Assembly (NCBI RefSeq): GCF_002105755.1
Contig: NZ_CP020821.1
Location: 3,286,001 to 3,350,000 of the forward strand
DNA from: Mycobacterium colombiense CECT 3035
GTDB lineage: Bacteria; Actinomycetota; Actinomycetes; Mycobacteriales; Mycobacteriaceae
Reading direction: 5' to 3'
Length of the DNA: 64,000 nt
How positions within the stretch are numbered: position 1 is the first letter of the stretch; the number at the start of each line of letters is the position of its first letter. Shown in pieces: positions 36,184-44,653 of this stretch. Below the pieces are notes generated by a model, which saw only the letters and a list, made by a program, of their open reading frames with translations, did not search any database and was not told the origin of the DNA. The position numbers and the translations under genes are program-made.

Positions 36184-36837
36184 ATGGTCGACGCGGCTAC
36201 CCCCGAAATGGTGCGGGTGGTTGTCGGCGATGATCACCCACTTTTCCGCGAGGGCGTGGTGCGCGCCCTGGTGTCGAGCGGTTCGGTGAGCGTCGTCGGT
36301 GAGGCGGAAGACGGCTCTGCTGCACTGGAATTGATCAAGTCGCACGCGCCCGACGTCGCCCTGCTCGACTACCGGATGCCCGGGATGGACGGCGCCCAGG
36401 TGGCGGCGGCGGTCCGCACGCAGGGACTGGCCACCCGGGTGTTGCTGATCTCGGCGCATGACGAGTCGGCGATCGTGTACCAGGCGCTGCAGCAGGGTGC
36501 GGCCGGCTTCGTGCTGAAGGACTCGACGCGCAGCGAGATCGTCAGGGCCGTGCTCGACTGCGCGCAGGGTCTCGACGTGGTGGCGCCCGCGCTCGTCGGC
36601 GGTCTTGCCGCCGAGATCCGGCAGCGTGCCGAGCCGTCGGCGCCGGTGCTGAGTGCCCGGGAACGCGAGGTGCTCAACAGGATCGCCCGCGGTCAAAGCA
36701 TCCCTGCGATCGCGGGTGAGCTCTTCGTGGCCCCGTCGACGGTGAAAACGCATGTGCAACGCCTCTACGAGAAGCTCGGCGTCAGCGATCGTGCGGCCGC
36801 CGTCGCCGAGGCAATGCGGCAGGGTCTGCTCAGCTAG
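36184..36837 (+). CDS. narL: NarL/LuxR-type response regulator
   Basis: This 217-residue response regulator has a receiver domain (about 10-125) with acidic pair Asp16/Asp17, phospho-acceptor Asp62 in 'LLDYRMPGMDG', Ser/Thr in 'LLISAHD' and Lys in 'FVLKDS'. A LuxR HTH follows ('LSAREREVLNRIARGQSIPAIAGELFVAPSTVKTHVQRLYEKLGV', about 156-200). It is divergent from the cognate kinase with a 53-bp gap, mirroring Rv0844c/Rv0845 of M. tuberculosis. The start is ATG 36184; an upstream in-frame ATG at 36157 would extend it toward the kinase promoter. Its last 8 bp overlap the convergent dehydrogenase gene. Confidence 0.87.
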   Translation: MVDAATPEMVRVVVGDDHPLFREGVVRALVSSGSVSVVGEAEDGSAALELIKSHAPDVALLDYRMPGMDGAQVAAAVRTQGLATRVLLISAHDESAIVYQALQQGAAGFVLKDSTRSEIVRAVLDCAQGLDVVAPALVGGLAAEIRQRAEPSAPVLSAREREVLNRIARGQSIPAIAGELFVAPSTVKTHVQRLYEKLGVSDRAAAVAEAMRQGLLS

Positions 36838-37729
36838 CCGCCGACCACGGCTTCGACTCCGGCACGGGCGGAATCTGCCGCGCTCGCACCAATGCTTTCG
36901 CGGACGCCATGGCCTCGGCAACCAGGTGGCGTGCCCCGCGTTCCACCTCGTTGAGGTGGTCGCCGGCGCCGCCGGCGGCGACCAGTTGCCGGCGCGCGAA
37001 GACCAGGGGGTCGACGGCCGCGGGGTGACTCGTTTGGTAGGTGATCGCCTCGACCAAGGCGGGGCCGTCGCCGGCGCCGGCCCGGCGCACGGCCTCGGCG
37101 ACCGAGTCGGCCACCGCCACAACGTCCCTGCCGTCGACGGGAAACATGGGCATCGCGTCGGATTCGTACGCGCGCCGACGGGCCTTGGACGCGCCGCGGA
37201 TGTTTTCCACGACGAACACCACCGGCAGCCGCCATTGCACGGCGATCCTTGCGGCGGTGGTGAACTCGACGGAGTGTGTGTCGCGCCCACCGATGACGCA
37301 CAGACTGACCTTGCCCTGGCCGGTCATCCGCAGGGTATTGGCGTCACCCAGCGCGAACAGAGTGGATTGGCCCAGGGCCGTCTCGTTGGCCAGTGAGCGT
37401 TTCCAGTCGGCGGGCGCACCGCCGGTGCGCCGTTTCGGGCCGATCGTTTCGGCGATGGCCGGGCCCAGCGGGAGGGCCAGGCCGACCTGCTGAGCGTGCC
37501 GGAACTGGGGGGTGCTGGCGTTGACCAGGTCGCCCGGCCTCAGCGCCGCCACCGTCCCGATGGCCACGGCCTCCTGCCCGAATTCCACGTGCGCGCTGTC
37601 GTCGATCAGACCGTCGACGCGCAGCTCCTCCAGCGCCATGTCGAGCAGTCGCAGAACCCACATCCGGCGATACAGCTCGAACCCGTCGTCGCGGGCCAGT
37701 GCTGCCGAAGTCTGGGGTGTGTGAGTCAT
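36830..37729 (-). CDS. E1-alpha-like thiamine-diphosphate dehydrogenase subunit (Rv0843-like)
   Basis: The 299-residue protein belongs to the pyruvate/branched-chain 2-oxoacid dehydrogenase E1-alpha family: 'ELYRRMWVLRLLDMALEEL' (about 17-35), 'SAHVEFGQEAVAIGTVAALRPGD' (about 44-66) and a weak ThDP-binding segment. The usual GDG...N motif is poorly preserved ('CVIGGRDTHSVEFTTAARIAVQWRLPVVFVVEN'): GDG appears as GGR, while the final Asn is kept. No E1-beta or E2 gene is adjacent. The same lone E1-alpha-like gene sits next to narL in M. tuberculosis (Rv0843). The start is ATG 37729 with GGGAGAC upstream; the frame to 37882 was rejected as unlike the family. It may be a non-catalytic or atypical ThDP protein. 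Confidence 0.75.
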   Translation of the reverse strand: MTHTPQTSAALARDDGFELYRRMWVLRLLDMALEELRVDGLIDDSAHVEFGQEAVAIGTVAALRPGDLVNASTPQFRHAQQVGLALPLGPAIAETIGPKRRTGGAPADWKRSLANETALGQSTLFALGDANTLRMTGQGKVSLCVIGGRDTHSVEFTTAARIAVQWRLPVVFVVENIRGASKARRRAYESDAMPMFPVDGRDVVAVADSVAEAVRRAGAGDGPALVEAITYQTSHPAAVDPLVFARRQLVAAGGAGDHLNEVERGARHLVAEAMASAKALVRARQIPPVPESKPWSAAS

Positions 37730-37898
37730 GCCGGTCTCCCTACTCTCAAGCGATCTGCTTGGCGCCGCCCAGAACCCGGCGACCGATGACGATCCGGTCG
37801 TCGGCCGGGGTGGCCGCCGAATTGAACACACTCTCAACGTAGGGCGATTGCGCGGCCCGCACCTCCGCCGATCGGACCGCAAAGGTGATGAATGCGCG

Positions 37899-37918
37899 TG
37901 TCCCCCGATCGGGGGACA
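37899..37918. terminator. 20-bp perfect palindrome after meaB
   Basis: TGTCCCCC-GATC-GGGGGACA is a perfect palindrome starting 11 nt beyond the meaB stop codon on the minus strand. A GC-rich 8-bp stem with a GATC loop directly after an operon end suggests an intrinsic-like terminator. A dimer-binding site for the downstream Rv0843-like gene, 170 bp away, is the alternative. There is no U-run. Confidence 0.5.
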
Positions 37919-37928
37919 GCGGGGCGTC

Positions 37929-38816
37929 TCAGTCCGTTCTGGGCGACGCGGGTGTGATCAGGTGATCGGCGGCGGTGTACGGGTCCTGCTCACCGTCGAC
38001 GACCGCCTCGGCGAGCCGGTCGAGAGCGGGCTGGGTCCGCAGCCGGGTTTGCGCCAGCGACAGAATCTGCGCCCGAGCGCGGGCCAGGCGACGGGCGCGT
38101 GTGTCGGTGCGGCGGTGCTCCTCGATCGCGGCCATCAGGTCGTCGATCCCCTCACCGCGGGCGGCGATGAGCGACACGATGGGGGCGCTGGTTTCGGCCC
38201 TCAGGTCCCGAACCGTCTGTTCGGCGCCGTCCCGGTCCGCCTTGTTGACCGCCACGATGTCGGCGACTTCCAGCACTCCCGCCTTGGCGGCCTGAACGGC
38301 GTCGCCCGCGCCGGGATTGAGGATGACGACGGTCGGGTCGGCGACGGCGGCGATCTCGATTTCTGACTGCCCCACGCCCACCGTCTCCAGCAGGACCACG
38401 TCGTAGCCGATCGCGCCCAGCAGCCGGATCGCCGCCGGCACCGCGGCGGCCAGGCCGCCCAGATGCCCGCGGGTGGCCACCGACCGGATGAGCACGTCGG
38501 AGTCGTTGATGTGCGCGGCCATTCGAATCCGGTCGCCCAACAAGGCGCCGCCACTGAACGGGGACGACGGGTCTACCGCCAGCACCGCCACCCGGCAGCC
38601 GCGCTCACGGTAGGCGGCGACCAGCGCGGCGACCGTCGTCGACTTTCCGGCGCCCGGCGGTCCGGTGATGCCGACGACCGGCCCCACACCCTGCGGCGCG
38701 GGACCGATAGTCGCCAGGACCTCGTCGCGCTGGTCGCCCTCGACCAGGCTGAGCAGCCGACCGGCCGCGCGCGGAGATCCATTGCGCGCGCGGGCAATCA
38801 GGTCAGCGATGATCAT
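37929..38816 (-). CDS. meaB: MeaB/ArgK-type P-loop GTPase, B12-mutase chaperone
   Basis: This 295-residue G3E-family GTPase has Walker A 'GPPGAGKST' (residues 52-60), 'AVDPSSPFSGGALLGDRIRM' (switch region), 'ETVGVGQSE' (Walker B/switch) and base-recognition 'NKAD'. These proteins load and protect cobalamin in acyl-CoA mutases. No mutase is adjacent. The only mutase in the window is the split enzyme at 53540-55558, which has no MeaB of its own nearby. The gene begins 7 nt after the thiolase stop, so it falls under the GAGAAT operator at 40023. At 295 residues it is slightly shorter than typical MeaB (about 330). Confidence 0.85.
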   Translation of the reverse strand: MIIADLIARARNGSPRAAGRLLSLVEGDQRDEVLATIGPAPQGVGPVVGITGPPGAGKSTTVAALVAAYRERGCRVAVLAVDPSSPFSGGALLGDRIRMAAHINDSDVLIRSVATRGHLGGLAAAVPAAIRLLGAIGYDVVLLETVGVGQSEIEIAAVADPTVVILNPGAGDAVQAAKAGVLEVADIVAVNKADRDGAEQTVRDLRAETSAPIVSLIAARGEGIDDLMAAIEEHRRTDTRARRLARARAQILSLAQTRLRTQPALDRLAEAVVDGEQDPYTAADHLITPASPRTD

Positions 38817-38823
38817 GTACGCA

Positions 38824-39963
38824 TTATGGAGCCGGGACCTCGATCACGGTCGCCGAACCCATACCACCGCCCGCGCACATCGCCGCGACGCCGATGCCAC
38901 CGCCGCGACGGCGCAATTCGTGCACCAGGGTGACCAGCATCCGGGCTCCGGTCGCCGCGACGGGGTGGCCCAGCGAGCAGCCACTGCCACTGACGTTGAC
39001 CCTGTCGGGGTCGAGCTCGAGGAGTTTGACGGTGGCCACGCACATCGCGGCGAAGGCTTCGTTGATCTCGAAAAGATCGACGTCCGACGTCGAAAGTCCG
39101 GCCCGCTTAAGGGCTTTCGGTATCGCTTCCACCGGCGCCAAGCCGGTGATCGCCGGGTCGACGCCGACCGATGCCCAGGAACGGATCGTGGCCAGCGCGG
39201 GCATGCCGAGCCGGTCGCTGGCGATGACCAGTGCCGCCGCACCGTCGTTCGCGCCGCACGCGTTGCCGGCGGTGATCGAAAAGCCCTCGATCTCGGGATG
39301 CAGCGGCTTGAGCGCGGCCAGCTTCCCCATCGTGGTGTCGCGGCGCGGGTGCTCGTCGACCGAGAACAGGCCGTGCGGCGTCTCGATCGGGACGATCTCT
39401 TCCTTGAAGCGGCCTTCGTCGATGGCGGCGATCGCGTTGCGGTGTGACCGCAGTGCCCAGGCGTCCATCTCCTCGCGGCTCACGCCGGCGTTGACCGCGG
39501 CGTTCCAGCCCACGGTGATCGACATGTCCATGTTCGGCGCGTCGGGCCGGTCCGGGTGGGTGGGCGGAAACCAGTCGACCCATTCGCCATCCACCTGGAT
39601 GCGGGAGCGCGGCGACGTCGACGCCGCATTCACGCCGCCGGCGATGATCAGCTCGTCCATCCCGGCGCGCACGCTGGCCGCCGCGCTCTGCACCGCCGCC
39701 TGCCCGGCCGCGCAGTGTCGGTTGTTGGCCAACCCGGGCACATGGGACAGTCCGGCGGTGATGGCCGCGTGACGGGCGATCACGCCGCCGCCGTAGAGGC
39801 CCTCCCCGAGGATCACGTCGTCGACCTGCTCGGGGTCCAGATCCCTCGCCGCTTCGGTCACCACGTGCTGGGCCAGCTCGAACGCACTGGTATCGCGCAG
39901 TGTGCCCTTGCGGGCGGTGCCGATGGGGGTGCGCAGGGCGGACACGATGACGGCGTCAGACAC
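38824..39963 (-). CDS. acetyl-CoA acetyltransferase family thiolase
   Basis: This 379-residue thiolase has nucleophile Cys84 in 'NNRHCAAGQAAV', the 'GNACGANDGAAALVI' segment near 230-244, 'CSLGHPVAATGARM' with the catalytic His near 333, and C-terminal 'CAGGGMG' with the second Cys near 363. It is a degradative, FadA-like thiolase that would remove acetyl- or propionyl-CoA. I chose GTG 39963, which gives the family N-terminus 'SDAVIVSALRTPIG' and has GGAG 8 nt upstream; longer frames to 40041 cross the operator. The GAGAAT-N3-ATTCTC operator is about 60 bp upstream. It is co-transcribed with meaB. Confidence 0.9.
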   Translation of the reverse strand: MSDAVIVSALRTPIGTARKGTLRDTSAFELAQHVVTEAARDLDPEQVDDVILGEGLYGGGVIARHAAITAGLSHVPGLANNRHCAAGQAAVQSAAASVRAGMDELIIAGGVNAASTSPRSRIQVDGEWVDWFPPTHPDRPDAPNMDMSITVGWNAAVNAGVSREEMDAWALRSHRNAIAAIDEGRFKEEIVPIETPHGLFSVDEHPRRDTTMGKLAALKPLHPEIEGFSITAGNACGANDGAAALVIASDRLGMPALATIRSWASVGVDPAITGLAPVEAIPKALKRAGLSTSDVDLFEINEAFAAMCVATVKLLELDPDRVNVSGSGCSLGHPVAATGARMLVTLVHELRRRGGGIGVAAMCAGGGMGSATVIEVPAP

Positions 39964-40022
39964 GGGCCTTCTCCAGTTCATCCGGGCAGGTGCGGCGCTC
40001 TGAGAGCCGTCCGCACATTCAT

Positions 40023-40037
40023 GAGAATCATATTCTC
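40023..40037. promoter_or_regulatory. TetR-type operator, GAGAAT-N3-ATTCTC (site 3)
   Basis: GAGAATCATATTCTC is a perfect 6-3-6 palindrome 60 bp upstream of the thiolase GTG. On the minus strand it contains TATGAT, a good -10 hexamer, so a bound repressor would block polymerase. Its arms are identical to the sites at 3823, 4678 and 46106. Confidence 0.75.
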
Positions 40038-40101
40038 TCATTGTGAGAGCGTGAGTCGCAACAAGCGCCGGTTGCGGAGCGCGATGCAGCGGCGGCCTCC
40101 C

Positions 40102-40629
<528 letters not shown>

Positions 40630-40788
40630 TCACTTTCCGCCGCAGCTGCGTTGGCGGCGTTCCGGACGGTTGCGTGCCGGTGGGCGGGCCGGTCGCTTAC
40701 CGGTTCACCACCAGATCCTGCCAGCAGCACAGCTTCGCTCGTGGGCAGGGCTGCGCGAATCGCGCTGATTTGCGATGGTGGGTGAATG

Positions 40789-41652
40789 ATGCAGGGAATG
40801 GTCGCGGTCCCGGGCGGCGACGTGTGGTTCAAGCGGACCGGCGGCGGCGCGGGCCTTCCGCTGCTCGTCATTCACGGCGGTCCTGGGCTGCCGCACGACT
40901 ACTTGCGGTCACTGGGGCGGTTGGCCACCGAGCGCGAGGTCATCTTCTGGGATCAGCTCGGTTGCGGACGCTCCAAATGCCCACCCAACCGCGAGCTTTG
41001 GACAATGGAGCGGTCGGTGGCCGAGGTGGACGCCGTGGTGCGAGCCTTGGATCTGGACCGCTACCACCTCTTCGGCAACTCCTGGGGCGGGATGCTGGCC
41101 CAACAGTATGTGCTCGACACGCAGCCCGCCAGCCCCGCGAGCCTGGTCATTTCCAACAGCATCGCGTCCATCCCGGAGTTCGCGAAGATGGTGGCGCGCT
41201 TGAAGTCCGAGCTGGGCCCCGCCACCCAGGCCGCCATCGACCGGCATGAGGCCGCCGGCAGCACGCACGCGCCCGAGTATCAGGCCGCCATCCGGACGTG
41301 GAACGAGACCTACCTGTGCCGGGCGCGCCCGTGGCCGCGTGAGCTCGAGGATGCGTTCCGCAACATGAGCGCCGAAGTCTTCGAGACCATGTTCGGCCCC
41401 AGCGACTTTCACATCGTGGGCACGGTCCGGAACTGGGATGTGGTCGACCGGCTCAGCGAAATCGCCGCGCCGACACTGGTGCTCGCGGGCCGGTACGACG
41501 AATGCGTGCCCGAACACATGTGGGAGATGCACCAACGCATACCGGGTTCACGGTTCGAACTGTTCGAGGCCAGCGCGCACATGCCGTTCATCGAGGAGCC
41601 GGACAAGTTCGACTCCGTGATGCGCGACTTCCTGCGCCACCACGATTCTTGA
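40789..41652 (+). CDS. pip: proline iminopeptidase-family alpha/beta hydrolase
   Basis: This 287-residue hydrolase has 'VIHGGPGLPHDYL' (about 27-39), the S33-family HGGPG oxyanion motif, 'IFWDQLGCGRS' (about 52-62), nucleophile 'GNSWGGM' with Ser98, acid 'GRYDECVPEH' and His in 'SAHMPFIEEP'. These mark the prolyl iminopeptidase/tricorn-interacting group. Its N-terminus ('MQGMVAVPGGDVWF') matches what I recall of M. tuberculosis Pip (Rv0840c), so I begin at ATG 40789; ATG 40786 is 3 nt upstream. Its location near narL/narS and the Rv0843-like gene supports orthology. The in vivo substrate may be a non-peptide ester or amide. Confidence 0.8.
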   Translation: MQGMVAVPGGDVWFKRTGGGAGLPLLVIHGGPGLPHDYLRSLGRLATEREVIFWDQLGCGRSKCPPNRELWTMERSVAEVDAVVRALDLDRYHLFGNSWGGMLAQQYVLDTQPASPASLVISNSIASIPEFAKMVARLKSELGPATQAAIDRHEAAGSTHAPEYQAAIRTWNETYLCRARPWPRELEDAFRNMSAEVFETMFGPSDFHIVGTVRNWDVVDRLSEIAAPTLVLAGRYDECVPEHMWEMHQRIPGSRFELFEASAHMPFIEEPDKFDSVMRDFLRHHDS

Positions 41653-41673
41653 GGGCATCGAGCGGCTACAACC

Positions 41674-42444
41674 TCAATTCTTCTTGGCCGCGTTGAATTT
41701 CGCGACATTGGCCCGGAAGTCCTCGGTCACGAACGACTGGCTCTCGGCCGACAGCGCATAGTCCAGGCTGGCGAGCACGGCCCGCTCCAGATGGATGTTG
41801 AGCACCCGCTTGGTGCTCTCCACCGCCTGCTGGGGCAGCTCCAAGATCTTTTTGGCGCTGGCGATCGCCTGCGCAACCGGATCGTCCGCAATGTGGTTGG
41901 CCAAGCCGAGTTCGACGGCCCGCTGCGCGCTGATCCGGGTGCCGGTGAGGGCGAATTCCTTGGCCAGCAGCAGGCTGATGTGCAGCGGCCAGGTCAGCGG
42001 CCCACCGTCGGCGGCCACCAGCCCCACCTGCACGTGCGGGTCGGCCAGGTAGGCGTTTTCGGCGATGTAGACGATGTCACTGAGCGCCACCAGGCTGCAG
42101 CCCAGACCCACGGCGGGGCCGTTGACCGCCGCCACCACCGGAATTCGGCAGCGGGCCATGCCCAGCACGATCTCGCGCCCGTCCCGGATGGTCTTGGCGC
42201 GCAGCTCGGCGTCGTTCGCGAGCTCCTCCAGATACGTGAAATCGCCACCGGCCGAAAACGCCCGGCCGGCACCGGTGATCACCGCGGCACGTGCGGTGGG
42301 ATCGTCGGTGAGTCGCTGCCAGATCCGCGCGAGGCCGACGTGCAGGTTGTCGTTGACCGAGTTGAGCGAGTCCGGGCGGTTGAGCGTGATGATGCGCAGG
42401 GCACCATCGGCCTGAACGTCGATTTCGCTAGGCATGTCGTACAC
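41674..42444 (-). CDS. enoyl-CoA hydratase/isomerase (crotonase)
   Basis: This 256-residue crotonase has 'GAGRAFSAGGDFTYLEEL' (about 60-77) and 'PAVGLGCSLVALSDIVYIAENA' (about 100-121), the two oxyanion-hole elements. Glu residues for hydration are not obvious at both standard positions, so isomerase or hydrolase activity is also possible. I start at GTG 42444, because AGGAG at 42451-42455 gives a 6-nt spacing; the frame from 42459 would begin inside the tandem repeat. It is the last gene of the FadD-FadE-FadE operon, separated from FadE by four 57-bp repeats. Confidence 0.87.
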   Translation of the reverse strand: MYDMPSEIDVQADGALRIITLNRPDSLNSVNDNLHVGLARIWQRLTDDPTARAAVITGAGRAFSAGGDFTYLEELANDAELRAKTIRDGREIVLGMARCRIPVVAAVNGPAVGLGCSLVALSDIVYIAENAYLADPHVQVGLVAADGGPLTWPLHISLLLAKEFALTGTRISAQRAVELGLANHIADDPVAQAIASAKKILELPQQAVESTKRVLNIHLERAVLASLDYALSAESQSFVTEDFRANVAKFNAAKKN

Positions 42445-42454
42445 GTGAGACTCC

Positions 42455-42682
42455 TTCAATGGTCGTGACCCGCTTCACCCGGGCTTCGCCCGCGCTCGCA
42501 ATCACTCCTACTTCAATGGTCGTGACCCGCTTCACCCGGGCTTCGCCCGCGCTCGCGATCACTCCTACTTCAATGGTCGTGACCCGCTTCACCCGGGCTT
42601 CGCCCGCGCTCGCGATCACTCCTACTTCAATGGTCGTGACCCGCTTCACCCGGGCTTCGCCCGCGCTCGCGATCACTCCTAC
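42455..42682. repeat. four tandem 57-bp repeats (MIRU/VNTR-like)
   Basis: Four head-to-tail copies begin at 42455, 42512, 42569 and 42626. Copies 2-4 look identical, and copy 1 differs by one base (A for G). On the minus strand each unit starts GTAGGAGTGATCGCGAGCG. The array lies between FadE (stop at 42679-42681, inside the first unit read on the minus strand) and the enoyl-CoA hydratase. The unit length is divisible by three and has no stop in several frames. Location between operon genes, size and tandem organisation are those of mycobacterial interspersed repetitive units. Confidence 0.9.
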
Positions 42683-43761
42683 AATCCCAGGATCCGTGAA
42701 GCGATGATGTTCTTTTGTATCTGCGATGTCCCACCCATGACGCTCTGCGCCCGGCTGTACAGGTAGGCGCTCAGCATTTCGGGATCGCGGGTCCCCGCGA
42801 CGGCAAGGGCCGCATGCCCGACGGATTGTTCTACCCACGTCATCAGCAGCTTGTCCAGCGAGCCTTCCGAGCCGTGTGATACCCCGTCGAGCTGTTCGGA
42901 GAGCCGCCGGCGGACGTGATGGGTCAGCATATCCGACTGAACCGCGGCCCACGCCAGCTCTTCGGGCACTTCACCGTCGTTGCGCGACAACAGCTCTCGG
43001 ACCAGCTTGCCGTAGCGGGCCGCATAGCCGAGCGTGGAGGGCTCGCGTTCGTGCCCAACGACCGTCATGGCCACGGCCCAGCCGTCGCCGGGAGCGCCGA
43101 CCATCCGGTCCGCCGGCACCGTCGCATCATCGAAGAACACCTGACCGAATTCGTTGGTGACCCCGTTGATCATCTGCAGCGGGCGCTGTTGCACGCCAGG
43201 TTGTTTCATGTCCAGAACGAAAGCGGACAGGCCGCGGTGGCGCTTGGCCTCGGGGTCGGTGCGCGCCAGCAGCAGACACCGGTCCGCCACATCGGAATAG
43301 CTGGTCCAGATCTTGTGCCCGTTCACCACATAGGTGTCACCCTCGAGGCGAGCGGTGGTGGTCAGCGATGCCAGATCCGAGCCGGCGCCCGGTTCGCTGA
43401 AGCCCTGGCACCAGCGCTCGGTGCCGCTGATGATGCCGGGCAGGAAGCGCTTTCGAAGCTCGTCGCTGGCGTGGGCGCCGATCCCGTACACCAGATAGCC
43501 GACGCTGGGGCGCGGTGGCGCACCGGCCCGAACCAGTTCTTCGTCGACGATGACGTCGTAGACCGGCGCCAGGTCCTGGCCGCCCCACTCGCGTGGCCAG
43601 GACAGGCCGAAAAAGCCGTTGTCGTACAAAGCACGGTGCCAGTCGGCCATGCGCACCCAGTACTCGTCGCCCGCGCCCGAGAACTCCTTGGCGTGTGCGG
43701 CGAGCCAGGTGCGCAGCCGCTCCCGGAAGGCGGCCTCATCGGGTGAGTCACGAAAGTCCAA
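42679..43761 (-). CDS. acyl-CoA dehydrogenase (FadE), larger subunit of a pair
   Basis: This 360-residue enzyme has 'GFSEPGAGSDLASL' near residues 122-135 and the C-terminal 'MGGTSQIQKNIIASRILGL'. It starts at ATG 43761, 14 bp inside the end of the second FadE gene, so translation is coupled, and its last codons touch the tandem-repeat array. With the 301-residue partner upstream it should form a heteromeric dehydrogenase, the same arrangement as 223-2154. It belongs to the FadD-FadE-FadE-hydratase operon under operator site 4. Confidence 0.88.
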   Translation of the reverse strand: MDFRDSPDEAAFRERLRTWLAAHAKEFSGAGDEYWVRMADWHRALYDNGFFGLSWPREWGGQDLAPVYDVIVDEELVRAGAPPRPSVGYLVYGIGAHASDELRKRFLPGIISGTERWCQGFSEPGAGSDLASLTTTARLEGDTYVVNGHKIWTSYSDVADRCLLLARTDPEAKRHRGLSAFVLDMKQPGVQQRPLQMINGVTNEFGQVFFDDATVPADRMVGAPGDGWAVAMTVVGHEREPSTLGYAARYGKLVRELLSRNDGEVPEELAWAAVQSDMLTHHVRRRLSEQLDGVSHGSEGSLDKLLMTWVEQSVGHAALAVAGTRDPEMLSAYLYSRAQSVMGGTSQIQKNIIASRILGL

Positions 43762-44653
43762 GATCGATCTCCTTCAACGCCACCGGCCACAACTCGGTCG
43801 ATGTGAGGGCACGGCGCAGGTAGACGTGCGCTACGCATTCCCAGGTGTTGCCGATGCCGCCGTGCACCTGGATGGCGGTCTCGCAGACGGTGCGGGTGGC
43901 GCGCGCGCAGTAAGCCTTTGCGATCTGGGCTGCCCGAATGGCTTCGGCGGGGGCAAGCTCGTCGACGGCCCACGCGGCATGCCGCAACACGCTCACCGAA
44001 CCCTCAATCAGCGCAAGGCTTTCGGCCAGCAAGTGCGCGATGGCCTGATACGAGCCGATCTGCTTGCCATACTGCTCACGGATTTTCGCGTAGTCACATG
44101 CGACGGCGTGCGCGCCGCGGGCGATGCCGACCAGGTCCGCCGTCGTGGTCACCAGCGCGAGGGCCCGCCATTGCTCGGCGGCCTCGGGCGACACGTCACC
44201 CAGCGCCTCCGGCGCTCCCGCGGTCGTGCCGTCGGCCCGCGTGAGGTCGACGCTCTGCGGCGAAACCTGCACATCGGCGGCCAGCACCGTGCCGCCCGAC
44301 AGCGATAGCGCGCGCCGGGCGCCGCGGGCATCGATCACCCGATCGTCGACGGCCACCGTCGACGCCGCTACGTCGGCGCCGACATGGCGGCCCAGATCGT
44401 CGGCGAGCACGGGACCCAGGAACGGCGTGTCGACCAGCCGGCGGCCGAATTCCTCGGCGACGATGGCCACCTCCACGCCGGAGGCGCCGTCGGAGCGCAG
44501 CGATCGCCAGCCGGTGTTCTCGATTTGCTTGTCCAGCCGGGTGATTCGAGTCTGGTCGTCGAGGTCTTGCACCGCCGCCGGCCCGAGGTCGTCGGCCAGT
44601 TTGGCGGCGGCATCGCGTAATTGCTGTTGTTCAGCTGTCAGACGTACATCCAT
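43748..44653 (-). CDS. acyl-CoA dehydrogenase (FadE), partner subunit
   Basis: This 301-residue short acyl-CoA dehydrogenase starts 'MDVRLTAEQQQLRDAAAKLADDLG', has 'REQYGKQIGSYQAIAHLLAE' near 213-232 (the Arg is expected to touch FAD) and 'CETAIQVHGGIGNTWE' near 258-273, and lacks the middle-domain 'SEPGxGSD' motif of its neighbour. It begins at ATG 44653, overlapping the FadD end by 23 bp. It is inferred to be the beta subunit of an alpha2beta2 enzyme with the 42679-43761 product. Confidence 0.85.
   Translation of the reverse strand: MDVRLTAEQQQLRDAAAKLADDLGPAAVQDLDDQTRITRLDKQIENTGWRSLRSDGASGVEVAIVAEEFGRRLVDTPFLGPVLADDLGRHVGADVAASTVAVDDRVIDARGARRALSLSGGTVLAADVQVSPQSVDLTRADGTTAGAPEALGDVSPEAAEQWRALALVTTTADLVGIARGAHAVACDYAKIREQYGKQIGSYQAIAHLLAESLALIEGSVSVLRHAAWAVDELAPAEAIRAAQIAKAYCARATRTVCETAIQVHGGIGNTWECVAHVYLRRALTSTELWPVALKEIDLGLS

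Noticed and set aside
42455..42682. CRISPR array
   Set aside because: The repeats are contiguous, with no spacers, and no cas genes are present.
42428..42952. Open frames across the 57-bp repeats that look like repeat proteins on both strands
   Set aside because: They arise because the unit length is divisible by three and has no stops; they have no proper start context and overlap FadE.
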